DNA of 64,000 nucleotides, taken from Heterobasidion occidentale. Its lineage: Eukaryota > Basidiomycota > Agaricomycetes > Russulales > Bondarzewiaceae. A program made the translations under genes and the position numbers. Shown here one piece after another: positions 36,265 to 46,500 of this stretch. Below the pieces are notes generated by a model. The model was not told the origin of the DNA, did not search any database, and saw only the letters and a list, made by a program, of their open reading frames with translations. The first letter of the stretch is position 1. The number at the start of each line of letters is the position of its first letter. The stretch lies in the NCBI GenBank assembly GCA_039111635.1, contig JBCAQO010000007.1:1736001-1800000 (forward strand), read 5' to 3'.

Positions 36265-37498
36265 CAATAAGCATGCCTCCATGCTGTGCTCCAAGCCCCA
36301 AGATTTTGCAGCTTTTACAGCACAGATCTCAGCTATGGTGCAACCTTGGAATGATTAGTGCAACCTCACAGGCTTCTGTACAGTCTTGTGTATATCATCA
36401 CAAACTCCAATTCTCCCACACAACCTCTCCAATGTCCGCACAACCTGACAGCACCTGTGCAATCTTTGCAGGCTTCTGCACAATTTTCTACAACTTTTTT
36501 ATTGTTCCCTCTTATTGCATTAGTGATGTGTGCCTCTAAACGTCCTGAGTGGTCCTTGTATGGCACCTACAATCTTTCTCTCGATATTGTGGACCTCAGA
36601 GACCTTGGCGCCTTTGCAACATTGCCCGCACAACCTTGCAATCATGCTGACAATTCTTGGACTCCTTATCTCTTTTCTCATTATTTCTCCAAGCCCTTTG
36701 CCACTCATGCCAGGGCCTTCTGATTTAGTGCAAGATAGATGGAGTGATACCAAGAATGTGACCTTATGCAGCCTAGAGCAGTTCCATATGTCTCCAAGAT
36801 TTTTGAGTTTTATTGTAGTTCTCCTCCTTCATACCCACCATTCTATTCTTACTATAAAACCTACCTACCCTCTCTACAATACACTAGATTTGGTTTCCCT
36901 CACTGTTCAGATCTCATCTCGTCCAAAATGCTCTCACATTGCTGATTATTGCAAATCTTGCAACCTCGCAACCTCAATCTTGCAGAGCCCTTGTAGTATG
37001 CTTTAGAGTCTAGCTATTATCTCCCCATCACTCCAAACTGCCTAGCATTGCTTTGAATTGTGTTATATCCCAATAGTGTCTCATATCTCTTCCCATCTCC
37101 TAGCACCACTTCATTTACTCTTCCGAACATTTCTTTGCCTCTCCAAATATCTTTTCATCCCTCTAAGCATCTCTATACCTCACCTCACCTTTCCCTATTG
37201 TATCAAACCTCATAGCCTTGCAACTTTGACCTTGCAACATTGCATCAAATCTCGCAAGCTTGAGTATTGCAGGATATTACAGAGCATTGCAGGACATTGC
37301 AGAGCATTGCAGGGCATTGCAGGACACCACAGAACATTGCAGGGCCTCACAAAGCATTGCACCTCTTGATTCAGACTATGCACTGCCTATTCTTTGGCTG
37401 ACTATTCCTTGTACTGCAGAGCCAGCTCCTGCCTACCCTATGTCTAGTGGTGTGTTTTGTTGTGTGTTTTTGCACACAGAGCCATTGCTAGCATATCA
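36265..37498 (+). mobile_element. LTR family E, copy 2, nested in D copy 5
   Basis: Uninterrupted E unit, start AATAAGCATGCCTCCATGC, TATA box ACTATAAAACC near 36850, 10-bp tandem tract at 37262-37362, end GAGCCATTGCTAGCATATCA. Comparison with it shows that E copy 1 was split by a later insertion. Confidence 0.6.
37262..37362. repeat. 10-bp tandem repeat tract (CATTGCAGRR)
   Basis: Ten near-perfect to degenerate units in a row, each about one DNA helical turn long. It is shared in position with E copy 1. Confidence 0.75.
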
Positions 37499-38059
37499 GT
37501 GGTCTTTCTCATGTACCACGGTCATCACCTCACATCATCTCATCTACTCCCCTTGCATGTTGCACGTTGACCTCAAGCTTACTGCACTTCCTTAAACATT
37601 GCCAAGCACTCACCATACACATCTCAAGCGTAGACTACACGGGCAGAGCCGTAAGCAACTCCATGGCCCAATACCACAGCAAACTTTATTGCACACACTT
37701 ATTGGATAGCATAGGTCTCCTTCTCATCTTTTGCAGAGTTTACCTCATCTTGCTACTATACCATTTACTAAATATCTCTTTGTCTCTCAACTACAGCATG
37801 ATATAACCTCATGGTCTACGAGTACCTCTATGCATGGTTTTTCTTTATATTTTGATATTACAGTCTTGGTGCAATATCAACTTACTTTACCTTACAATCT
37901 TATGTTTACTTTACTCACTTCAACTTACTCTAAATACACATTTACAACACCACAATACACAAGTTTTAAACACCCTTCTGTTTAGAGCTCAACTTTGTAA
38001 GGAGATTTTGCTTGTATTGTGTCTCATTAACATTGCTCTCATCTTTGTTGTAACTTGAG

Positions 38060-38604
38060 TATTGGGGCCTTTTGGCCAGTCTATTCCAATAACAAGTACA
38101 ACAGATACTAGGTGGCTCTACCTGAAGTATACATCAAGGTATTTGGTAATTGTCCTTGAAGGCCGACAACCCAACGGATCACTCATTGTCAGAAGGAGAT
38201 ATAACAATGGGTAAAGGGCACAAGGACAATGTAGCCAATGGGCTCAGGCATACAGGGATTCACATGCCATCAATATTGGGTTGGATGACATTGATGGGCA
38301 CAAGAGTAGGCACTGACAGAGAGCGACAGCCAATGGATGACTAAGAGTGGGTACTCAGAAGATCCCTACATAGTATATAAGGCCCATAGAATAGGCTGAG
38401 GATCTTCAGTCTATTTGCTTTGTTTATCCACAGTCTTCACACTGTGGACTTCATTTACTGGTATCTTTGTATACTAGACTCTACTTGCTACCCTTCTGTA
38501 TTATCTTTTGAAATACAGTCAAGACTTCTACTACTACTCTCTCAAGTGTGTGACCTAGGGAAGAACCCATTACTCTTGAGTTATTAAACAAGCAGTTTAT
38601 AACA
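38060..38604 (+). mobile_element. Family C LTR, copy 1 (5' LTR)
   Basis: About 545 bp. It starts near TATTGGGGCCTTTTGGCC (a decayed TGTT start is likely) and ends GCAGTTTATAACA. It contains TATATAAGGCCC near 38378 and CTTCAGTCTATTTGC 34 nt later. It is over 90% alike by eye with the second copy at 62513-63056. A PBS follows, so it is a 5' LTR. Confidence 0.75.
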
Positions 38605-38620
38605 CTAGAATAGACTTGTC
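38605..38620 (+). other. Family C primer-binding site, self-priming type
   Basis: CTAGAATAGACTTGTC follows the LTR end. AGAATAGACT is complementary to AGTCTATTCT, the predicted transcript start of the other family C LTR (62860-62869). In the local LTR the match is 8 nt. Confidence 0.6.
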
Positions 38621-39213
38621 TCACCCCTACCTTGTATACCACTCTTAGCTTGTTGCCACACACTCTCTCACAACCCTCGTTGGTGAAAATAATAGACCTC
38701 TATCAAAGAGCTTTACTGCACACACACTCTAAAGCAAGACCTAGGCCTTGAATACCTGCCAGGCACTAGACAAATCAACAACCACCTCTGCCAGAACAAT
38801 TGTCCTATCCAACAGCAAGGCACTCGCTGGTTCTATATGAACACCAATTGAGTAGCCCCGCCAAACTACCCAAACTGCTCTTTTAGGAACAGATGATACT
38901 TCTTCGCAGAAGACAATGGAACAGAGACAGAGTACATTTGGAATGAACAAGCCAACTCCTAGGAACCGCCACTCTAGTACAAACCAGTAATACTGGAGGA
39001 CTTGGAACTGAAAGAAGAAGTATCTGAATCTAACTCCTTGGACATTCAAACACCAATTGACACCCAAAACACCCAAGACAACACCGACATGCCGGAAACA
39101 GACACAACCCCTATTACGACAACTGTACAACCTGGAAAAGAGAAGGTCAAACTCCCTGACAATTTCACAGGCGATTAAACAGAATCACAGAAGTTCCTTC
39201 CGCAATGCCTCTT
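38621..39213 (+). pseudogene. Family C element leader and gag start, truncated
   Basis: Remnant downstream of the family C PBS. One frame near the end reads EKVKLPDNFTGD followed by a stop and SQKFLPQCLF, typical of the start of a Ty3 capsid region. It is cut by the family B LTR at 39214. Stops interrupt it throughout. Confidence 0.45.
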
Positions 39214-40888
39214 TGTTAAGAGCTGGCTCATAACACATCTTACATGATCACATGATCATATGGCATGTGGTCTATGACCAACAGATATGACCTATACCCA
39301 GTGACCGACCCTTTGACTTCACCAACAGACATCCAGTTATCTTATCTTATCTTCTACCCCTGATTGATGATCAACGGTTCCTGGTTCTTGCCCCTGCCCC
39401 AATAGTTTGTCTGTTGATTCTTCAATCATTGATTGTTTGCTTCTATTTGATCCTTCCCCATCAGATAATCTGATTGGCTGGCATTTGCCTCTTCTGTAGA
39501 TCATGCCCTAAAGTAGACTACATATATATAAAACAAGCCAGAGACCTGTCCCACTAGCTCATTCACCTTTGTTACTGAGTAACATCCTTTGTTACCTCAC
39601 TACCTGTTCTTACTCTTGACCTTTAGTACCAGCCATACCACTGCTACATCAATAAGTCTTTGCCATTAGGCCAGACCTTTGATTATCAATAGAATAACTT
39701 TTAACATTGGTTTAACTTGCACTTGTGCTTCTCTCTATTATCATCCTCAACCGCTGTTAGGACCACGTCCTAACACATGCTTTGCACGTGAGCGGATGAG
39801 CTGGTCAAGTGCTTTGAACATGATTCAGACTTGGACTATTTGCAATGACTCATTACTATTAACATGCTAACTGCATGAACACTTACTCACTGTTCCTAGT
39901 TCTTGATGTGGATAGACATTGGTTCCTGACCCTGACCCTGGTTCTTGATTGATCATGATGTGGCTAGACATTTGATATGGATGTGGACAGACATTAGTGA
40001 TCCAGTACTATACTTAGATCAATGACGCATCTTTGCTTATGGATCTCAATCATTTACTTTGGTACCTGAGAAGCGCATAGACTAGATTGCGATCCTGCCC
40101 TAGATACTTCTTTGTATATTTAGCCGAGATGAGCTTCTAAGAAGCTCAGCTTGTTCACCTGTAATATATTCGATCTCTGCACTGCACCCGGTGCCTGGCT
40201 ACCTTCCTAGCCCACACTTCATAATCTCTGTCAGATCTGAAAACTCCTTTACACGGTCTGACAAAACACTGGCCTCGTCTCCCTTCTCTTCTTACGCTCT
40301 CTTCACCCACTACTACACCGGACTTGCCGCCTTCCACGTTCTCAGTTGGACACCTCCTCGTGTCATCTGTTGGACAGGAGAAGACCATCCAGTTCTGTCT
40401 CATCATCAAGAGGACCTTGAAGATCATCTTCTCAACCTCTTCAAGGACAAAGCAGGGAGCAACCCCGAGTTTCTTCAAAGAGCACAGAGACGATCAATTG
40501 TCTTCATTCATTGGAGCCTACAGCTCTACGGCGCTGTGGAAGTTTAGCCTAGGGACCCCCTTTGTGCATCGGTGCACATGATAGGTCTCTGACCTAATAA
40601 CCGCTCAGTCTTCATATCAATTCTACACAGGACTAGCAGTATTCTATCTTGACTTTAGTAGGCAGCACATCTACTGTCATCCAGGTCCACATCAGATTGT
40701 ACCCTCGCATCCGTGGGAAGACCTTTGTGCCTGCTTAGAGTCACAGTACTATCACAAGTCTCTTGTGCATCCCAAATTACGCACTCAGTTAGCCGCTGGT
40801 GCCTTCATCAGACGCACTTGGATTTGGAATGTCCCTCAGTGACTCAGGAGCCTCCTGACACATCACGTACGAAGACCAGGTCTTAACA
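39214..40888 (+). mobile_element. Family B LTR, copy 1, interrupted by a family A solo LTR
   Basis: Starts TGTTAAGAGCTGGCTCATAA and ends AGACCAGGTCTTAACA. About 825 bp of family B sequence remain once the nested A LTR (39755-40599) and one target duplication are removed. It lacks about 80 bp present in copy 2. A PBS and gag remnant follow, so this is a 5' LTR. Confidence 0.8.
39755..40599 (+). mobile_element. Solo LTR, family A, nested in family B LTR
   Basis: 845 bp, TGTTAGGACCACGTCC...CTGACCTAATA. It is flanked by ACCGC at 39750-39754 and 40600-40604, a perfect 5-bp target duplication. Family A was therefore active after this B copy had inserted. Confidence 0.9.
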
Positions 40889-40901
40889 CTTGAACGAGCT
40901 C
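40889..40901 (+). other. Family B primer-binding site, self-priming type
   Basis: CTTGAACGAGCTC. TGAACGAGCT (40891-40900) is the exact complement of AGCTCGTTCA at 59533-59542, which lies 33 nt after TATATATA in the other family B LTR. Confidence 0.65.
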
Positions 40902-42220
40902 ACCTGCCCTTGCCTCACTCTGAATGGCCTACCTCCCCCAAATACCAAAATCATCGGTGTCATTACCTTCCATCTACATGAAGGCAATTTACACCAAACA
41001 TACACCCTCACTATCACCCTCGTAGGAGAACCACCCAAGGTCATTAGCAGTGCGCTTAACCAGATCACCAACAGTTTGTTCAGACCACTACTTCACCAAC
41101 CCCCATACCAACATTTACTTGAAAGAGACAGATATGTTGTATTCCCCGTCTCTATCTGGATCACACCCCACTACTCCAACCTTTGCCCAGCCAGCAAAGA
41201 TGAGTACGGCCAAGACCCCGGAACTGGAACCCCTGGACAAGATCCTTCAGCTGCCCAGCGTACTAGACTAACTACTGAATATCACCCAAGGAAACAGAAA
41301 CTGGGTCTAGTACATGCAAATGTTTGAGGTGATTGCCCTCCTAGCCAGAGCAGACGATCAGCTCAAGAAAACCCACTACCTAAGAGAACTCAAGAAAGAA
41401 CTCACTGTGTGAGTCCTTCAGGAAGGAGTACCAGATTGCTTTGAAGATCTAGTAACTCAAATAGGAAGGTACACAGAGTCAATGAACAAAGAGGCCTTCC
41501 AAGAAGCCTACAGACCAATCCTATCACCATACCTAGGAAGGAAAAAAAGACACGAAGGTACTGACAATTACACTTGTTTTAATTGTAGTGAACCAGGACA
41601 CTGGGCAAGGGACTGCCTAATCCGAAGGAACAAGAAGCCAAAGAAGACCCTACTAGAAATGATACAGAGAACCCCAGAATGGAACCAATATCAGGAAAGG
41701 AAGCTTGCAGAAGCTTCGGAGATTCAGCATCTCTTGGAACAGATCCCAAATGGACGCCAGCCAACACCTATTCCGACAAGCAACCGGTTCTCGCCGATCA
41801 CCCATTTGTGTGAAAAAGTCAAAGTCAAAGAAGATCCCAAACCAGCCATCTTGATCTCTTCAATCTTCCAAATCATGAAAATGGGCACACCATTACTTCA
41901 GATCGAAATAGACCTCATTGGAGCCAACAAAACAGCAAGGACCTCTGCATTAATCGACAATGGAGCAACTGGCAATTTTATCAATCGCCGGTTTATAGAG
42001 GAACATCAAGTCGTAACTATCCTCACTTAGCCCATCCCCATCAATCATGTGGGAGGAGAACCACTGTTGTTAAAGCACAACCCAAAAGTCAACTGGCATG
42101 CCTATAAGCTGCACCTCACAAGATGCCTGCCCTCCTGCCTAATACAAGGAGGACTGGTCAAGGCCAAAAGAGCCTTTAAAAAGAAGACAATATTCCTCAC
42201 CCTTGGGGAGAACAGGGTAG
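40902..42220 (+). pseudogene. Family B element gag-protease remnant
   Basis: Ty3-type Gag/protease. Gag helices read FEVIALLARADDQLKKTHYL and CFEDLVTQIGRYTESMNKEA, then a CCHC zinc knuckle CFNCSEPGHWARDC and the aspartic-protease motif ALIDNGATGNFI (the usual DSG is DNG here). After a stop the text LKHNPKVNWHAYKLHLTRC follows, with about 45 residues missing compared with the family A element. It ends at the family A LTR at 42221. Several stops make it dead. Confidence 0.8.
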
Positions 42221-43064
42221 TGTTAGGTCAGAGACCTATCACGTGCACCAATGCACGAAGGGGATCCCTAGGCTAATACGTCCACAGCGTCGTAGAGTTG
42301 GAGGCTCCAATGAATGAAGACGACCAATTGTCTTTGGGCTCTTTGAAGGAACTCGGAGTCATTCTCTGCCTTGTCCTCAAAGAGGTTAAGGAGATGATCT
42401 TCAAGGTCTTCTCGATGATGAGGAGGAATGGGCTGATCTTTTCCTGTCCAACAGATGACACGAGGAGGTGTCCAACTGAGAACGTGGAAGGCAGTGAGTC
42501 CAGTGTAGTAGTGTGTGAAGAGGGCGTAAGAAGAGAAGGGAGACGAGGCCAGTGTTTTGTCAGACCGTGTAAAGGAGTTTTCAGATCTGATAGAGATTAT
42601 GAAGTGTGGGCTAGGAAGGTAGCCAGACACCGGGTGCAGTGCAGAGATCGAATATATTACAGGTGAACAAGCTGAGCTTCTTAGAAGCTCATCTCGGCTA
42701 AATATACAAAGAAGTATCTAGGGCAGGATCGCAATCTGGTCTATGCGCTTCTCAGGTACCGAAGTAAATGATTGAGATCCATAAGCAAAGATGCGTCATT
42801 GATCTAAGTATAGTACTGGATCACTAATGTCTGTCCACATCCATATCAAATGTCTAGCCACATCATGATCAATCAGAACCAGGGTCAGGGTCAGGAACCA
42901 ATGTCTATCCACATCAAGAACTAGGAACAGTGAGTAAGTGTTCATGCAGTTAGCATGTCAATAGTAATGAGTCATGGGGAATGGTCCGAGTCTGTAGCAC
43001 ATCCGAAGCACTTGACCAGCCTATCCATTCACATGCAAAGCACGTGTTAGGACGTGGTCCTAAC
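42221..43064 (-). repeat. 3' LTR of the full-length element
   Basis: 844 bp, matching the 5' LTR at 51797-52642. Predicted start region AGCTTGTTCACC on the minus strand near 42669. Confidence 0.92.
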
Positions 43065-43079
43065 ACTACCCCCTCTCTA
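43065..43079 (-). other. Polypurine tract
   Basis: Minus strand ATAGAGAGGGGGTAG, directly abutting the TGTTAGG start of the 3' LTR, the expected plus-strand primer site. Confidence 0.8.
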
Positions 43080-44761
43080 TACAAGTCTTCGGTGTTTGGC
43101 GGGTGCACCGATGATAGGGGGGTTTCCTTGTGTGGGCCTCGTCGAAGGTGGGGATGTTGCGAGCGGGGTACCTGGTCCAGTTGGCAGTGTCGATCAGGTG
43201 GTCCAATGCCTGCTTGTGGTAACTGTATTCTTCAGCCGTCCGATCCATCTGCAGACAAAGTTGACGGGACTGCATGCGATGCCTGTCATAATCCTGAAGA
43301 AAGCCACGCGCCATAACGTCCGTTCTCTGTCTAATGCCCGTAATTGGACATCCCACGACGAGATGGCCGGCGCGTCCACATTCCCAGCAGGTACGAGTAG
43401 TGGGGTCGGCAGGTGGAGAAGGTGGGAGAGTTGGCGGGTTGGGCCAGACATTTTTGGAGTCCATTGCGTCCGCAGGCCATCCCTCGTCAGTTGCGACAGG
43501 AACGTCCGGCGACTGGGTGGAGGTTTTGTCGACAACGATAGGATGGGTGAGGTCGTCGCCGAGTAGGGGAGGGGATGGGGACACAGCAGGGGGTGACGGG
43601 GGTGGTACCGGTAGTGGCTGAAGTACCTGGCGATCCCGGACGGCCTGTTCGGGGTCGTAAGGGGGACTGGTGGGCCGCATGAACTGAGCGGTCTCTTCGT
43701 CGGTGGGTCGAAAAGTAAAAGGCTGGGCAGCCGGGAGGTTGGGAGTGGGAGCGGGTTCCGTGACGGCAGGGGGATTGATGACCATGGGTTCTTCAACGTC
43801 GATTGGGTGAAAACCTTGTTCCTGTATGTCTGGTTTGGTCATAACCCAGGGCCTAACGTTATCTTCCGGGTTACATCCGCCGGGCCAGTAGTTTGCGATG
43901 GGGTGAACTCCGTGACTATTGAGGGGGAAAGAGCGAGTCGGTAGCAATCCTTTAGGGACGTACTCCTTGATCTCCAAACGTGCTCCATTGAGTCCTATGA
44001 AACGGAACCAACGGATCGTGTTTTCCTTGTAGCGGATGCGGGTGAGCGTTTCAAGCCAAGCCAGGATGGTGTGTTGTTGGAGGAGGACAGAGCTGCTACT
44101 AAAGATCCCGCCTAGTCGGAAATTGATCATGTCGTTGTGGATAGCGGGGAGATAGATCAGCCCTTTCATGCGGTAGGAGGTGACGGTGATGTTGGCGAGG
44201 AGGATGGCCTGGTTCTGAGTGAGAGGTCCCGAGAATACTTGATAACATTGCGCCAGGACCGCGTGCTGTAAATAAAAAAGGAAGGTGCGGGGGTCTTTTA
44301 GACCCGGTTGGTTCAAGATAATGGGGGCCTCGTCCTCGGCGAGCATGAGGTGATAAATGCTGTTGTTGGTAGACAGATCTTGATAAAGGCGGAGGTCGTG
44401 GAGTGGGCTGGGTAGTGCGGGATGCGGAAGCGGGGTTCTCGTTGTGCACTACAAAAGTCAGCTGGGGGACGACAAGGTGGGGGTTCGGCATTTGAGCTGG
44501 GAAGCGGGGGATGACGAATTCTGTGAGTGGGTTGGCGACGTGGACGCCTTCTGAGGGGATGTCATCTTCGCTATCGAAATCCGAATCTGAGTCATCTACA
44601 AGCGTGGGGGTGGTAGTGGGAGGGGTGATAGTGCGGAGGATGAAGGGGTTGGGGGGGGTGTTGGAAGCATGAGGGGAGGTCGTGGTGGAAGTCATTCTGA
44701 TATTGCTGAGAATATAGCGTGGGAAGTGAGCTAAGAGGAGGTGTGCAGGAGCGAGGGACAT
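43066..44761 (-). CDS. Extra CCHC zinc-knuckle ORF downstream of pol, frameshifted
   Basis: Located between the chromodomain stop and the 3' LTR, same strand as pol. Two frames overlap. The first opens upstream (MTSTTTSPHASNTPP near 44695, then acidic DDSDSDFDSEDDIP). The second continues from about 44420 with LSTNNSIYHLMLAEDEAPI, FLFYLQHAVLAQCYQVFSG, SYRMKGLIYLPAIHNDMI, a Pro-rich linker and CWECGRAGHLVVGC, ending at 43066. A 1-nt indel near 44400-44440 would join them into a protein of about 540 residues. CCHC knuckles bind nucleic acid. The patch is GC-rich compared with the rest of the element and a TATAAAA box lies about 120 bp before the ATG. It resembles a Gag-like accessory protein; the function is unknown. 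Confidence 0.6.
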
Positions 44762-44810
44762 TCAATTGTAGCTGGGATGCTGAGGAACGTCTCTGCCTGA
44801 TGCAGGGTGT

Positions 44811-44822
44811 CTTTTATACAGC
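44811..44822 (-). promoter_or_regulatory. TATA box upstream of the extra ORF
   Basis: TGTATAAAAGAC on the minus strand, about 120 bp before the first ATG of the downstream ORF (about 44695). It suggests a separate transcript, though a chance match cannot be excluded. Confidence 0.45.
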
Positions 44823-44955
44823 GGAGGAGATGCCAATGGTGGCAGCGGCATGGAGGGATCCGAGGACTAGGGCGATGGCGATGGAGACAGTGGTGAGAGC
44901 CAGAGTTGTGACAATGGTGTAAATGGCCACTGTGGATAAAGTGGGGTCGAAAGGG

Positions 44956-45819
44956 TCATAGTTGTTTGCCTGGCCATGCCAATCCTCGGTTGGTCTGCTT
45001 TTGTAGCTCCTGGTATGCTTGAGTCCGCCAATTAGAGTTGTCCAATCGTTTCTGCTGTGGCTTTGATCGAGATGAGTCTATATTGGGCTTCTTTGGTTGT
45101 GCTTCTCGATTGTTGATCGCCGGTGGTGGCACTTTTGATTGAGGAACCAGGGGCGGCTTCTTTAGCTGCGTCATTCGCTTGTTGATCTCTTCCATGATCT
45201 GGGGGATAGCCAATCCTGTAGTGAGAAGCTTCTTTCCGATTGGATGCTTCTCGAGCTTCTTTTTAATTTGATCTTCTTCAGCTACTCTGTTGAGTTCTAA
45301 TTTGATCACCAGGGCCAGAATGGAGGCTTCCATTCCTTTGACTGTCTGAGGATGCCGGTGGTAGAAGTCGTTTATGGCTTCTTGTGCGTTAGTGACGTTT
45401 GTTGCGGCTTCCCAAGAGTTGTCCAATTCTGGGTAGCCCTTCCATTTGATCAGGTACTGCAGTATCTTCCATCGCCCGAAGCGTCGAGCTCCAATGATGG
45501 CTTTGACTTCGAATTCTTCTTCTCCCTTGATCAGGTCCAGGGCCGGTTTAGGGTAGTTAGGGCCGTAGACCTTGTTCTCCTTGTAGGGCGTGAGTTGACT
45601 AGCATGGAAGACATCGTGAATGTGCTTCCAGCTGTTGGGCAGTTTCAACCTGAAGTTGACATTTCCTATGGTGTTAGTGATTTCAAATGGCCCAAAGCGT
45701 TTGGGTCTCAGTTTCTCTGATGGGTGATCGGTGTGGATGTTCTTCCCATTGAGCCATACTTGATCTCCTTTCTTGAAAGGCGGCAGGTCCGTTCCAAAAC
45801 GGTCATGCTGTATCTTCAT
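44956..45819 (-). CDS. Integrase C-terminus with chromodomain
   Basis: 288-codon frame continuing integrase. It holds the GPY/F-type module (FKKGDQVWLNGKNI, RFGPFEITNTIGNVNFRLKL, HDVFHASQLTPY) and then a chromodomain (EFEVKAIIGARRFGRW, LQYLIKWKGYPELDNSWE). Chromodomains steer chromovirus integration towards methylated-histone chromatin. A basic, Pro/Lys/Gln-rich tail ends PGKQL. The domain's aromatic and acidic positions look intact. Confidence 0.88.
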   Translation of the reverse strand: MKIQHDRFGTDLPPFKKGDQVWLNGKNIHTDHPSEKLRPKRFGPFEITNTIGNVNFRLKLPNSWKHIHDVFHASQLTPYKENKVYGPNYPKPALDLIKGEEEFEVKAIIGARRFGRWKILQYLIKWKGYPELDNSWEAATNVTNAQEAINDFYHRHPQTVKGMEASILALVIKLELNRVAEEDQIKKKLEKHPIGKKLLTTGLAIPQIMEEINKRMTQLKKPPLVPQSKVPPPAINNREAQPKKPNIDSSRSKPQQKRLDNSNWRTQAYQELQKQTNRGLAWPGKQL

Positions 45820-46500
45820 GGCTTCGGCTGCAATTTCGAGGCTGGCTTGTGCTTCCTTCCTAGCATGCTGCAGAGCTTCGAGGCGAGCATCAGCGGTGGG
45901 GACATTTGTGTTTCCGATGATGGCTGGGTAAGCCCGTGGTTGATATCCATGGAGAAGTTCAAATGGTGACTTCTGCGTGGCCGAGTGCTGATGGGTGTTG
46001 TGGGCATATTTCGCATAGGGGATTAATCCGGCCCAATCGTCTTGTGAAGAGCTGCAGAAGGCTCTGGTATTGTTCCAGTTCCTGATTCATTCGTTCAGTA
46101 GCACCGTCTGTCTGTGGATGATAAGCTGTGCTTAGAGCAGATTTGATTCCTAATTCTTTAAGCAAGGCTTGCACTACTTTTGAAGCAAATTGGGTTCCTC
46201 TGTCCGATATGATTTTATCTGGCAGTCCGTAGCGTCTCTAGGTGTTTTCTAGCAGGATCTTGGCGGTTCCGTCAGAGTCGATGGATTTCTGGCATAGGAT
46301 TATTACTGTCGTTTTGGTAAATCAGTTGGTTACTACATGTAGCGAGTCGTATCCATTTGATTCCGGTAGATCTGTAATAAAGTCCATGGTTATTGTTCCA
46401 AAAGGTCGATCTGGGATCTCTGTTAGTTGTAGGGGTACCATGGTAGGATATGTGTCATTCTTGGTGGATTGACAAATGGCGCATCCTTTTACATATTAGT
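45820..46500 (-). pseudogene. Integrase core, broken
   Basis: DDE integrase read in several pieces: YVKGCAICQSTKND (zinc-finger Cys pair), FGTITMDFITDLP (first Asp), [14 protein letters not shown] (second Asp) and [15 protein letters not shown] (Glu). Stops replace expected sense codons: TAA near 46497 (CAA expected), TGA near 46320 (CGA expected) and TAG near 46238 (TGG expected). A frame change lies near 46050. It cannot make active integrase as it stands. Confidence 0.85.

Larger units (their letters stand above)
36093..38050 (+). mobile_element. LTR family D, copy 5, interrupted by family E
   Basis: Starts TAATGAGCATGCTATCTC (decayed TGATGAGC) and is interrupted at 36265-37498. It resumes GTGGTCTTTCTCATGTACC in register with D copy 3 and continues past the TATA/leader words (near 37925-37975) to about 38050, where a family C LTR begins. 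Confidence 0.55.

Noticed and set aside
37262..37362. CRISPR-like array
   Set aside because: Units are 10 bp with no spacers, in a eukaryotic LTR.
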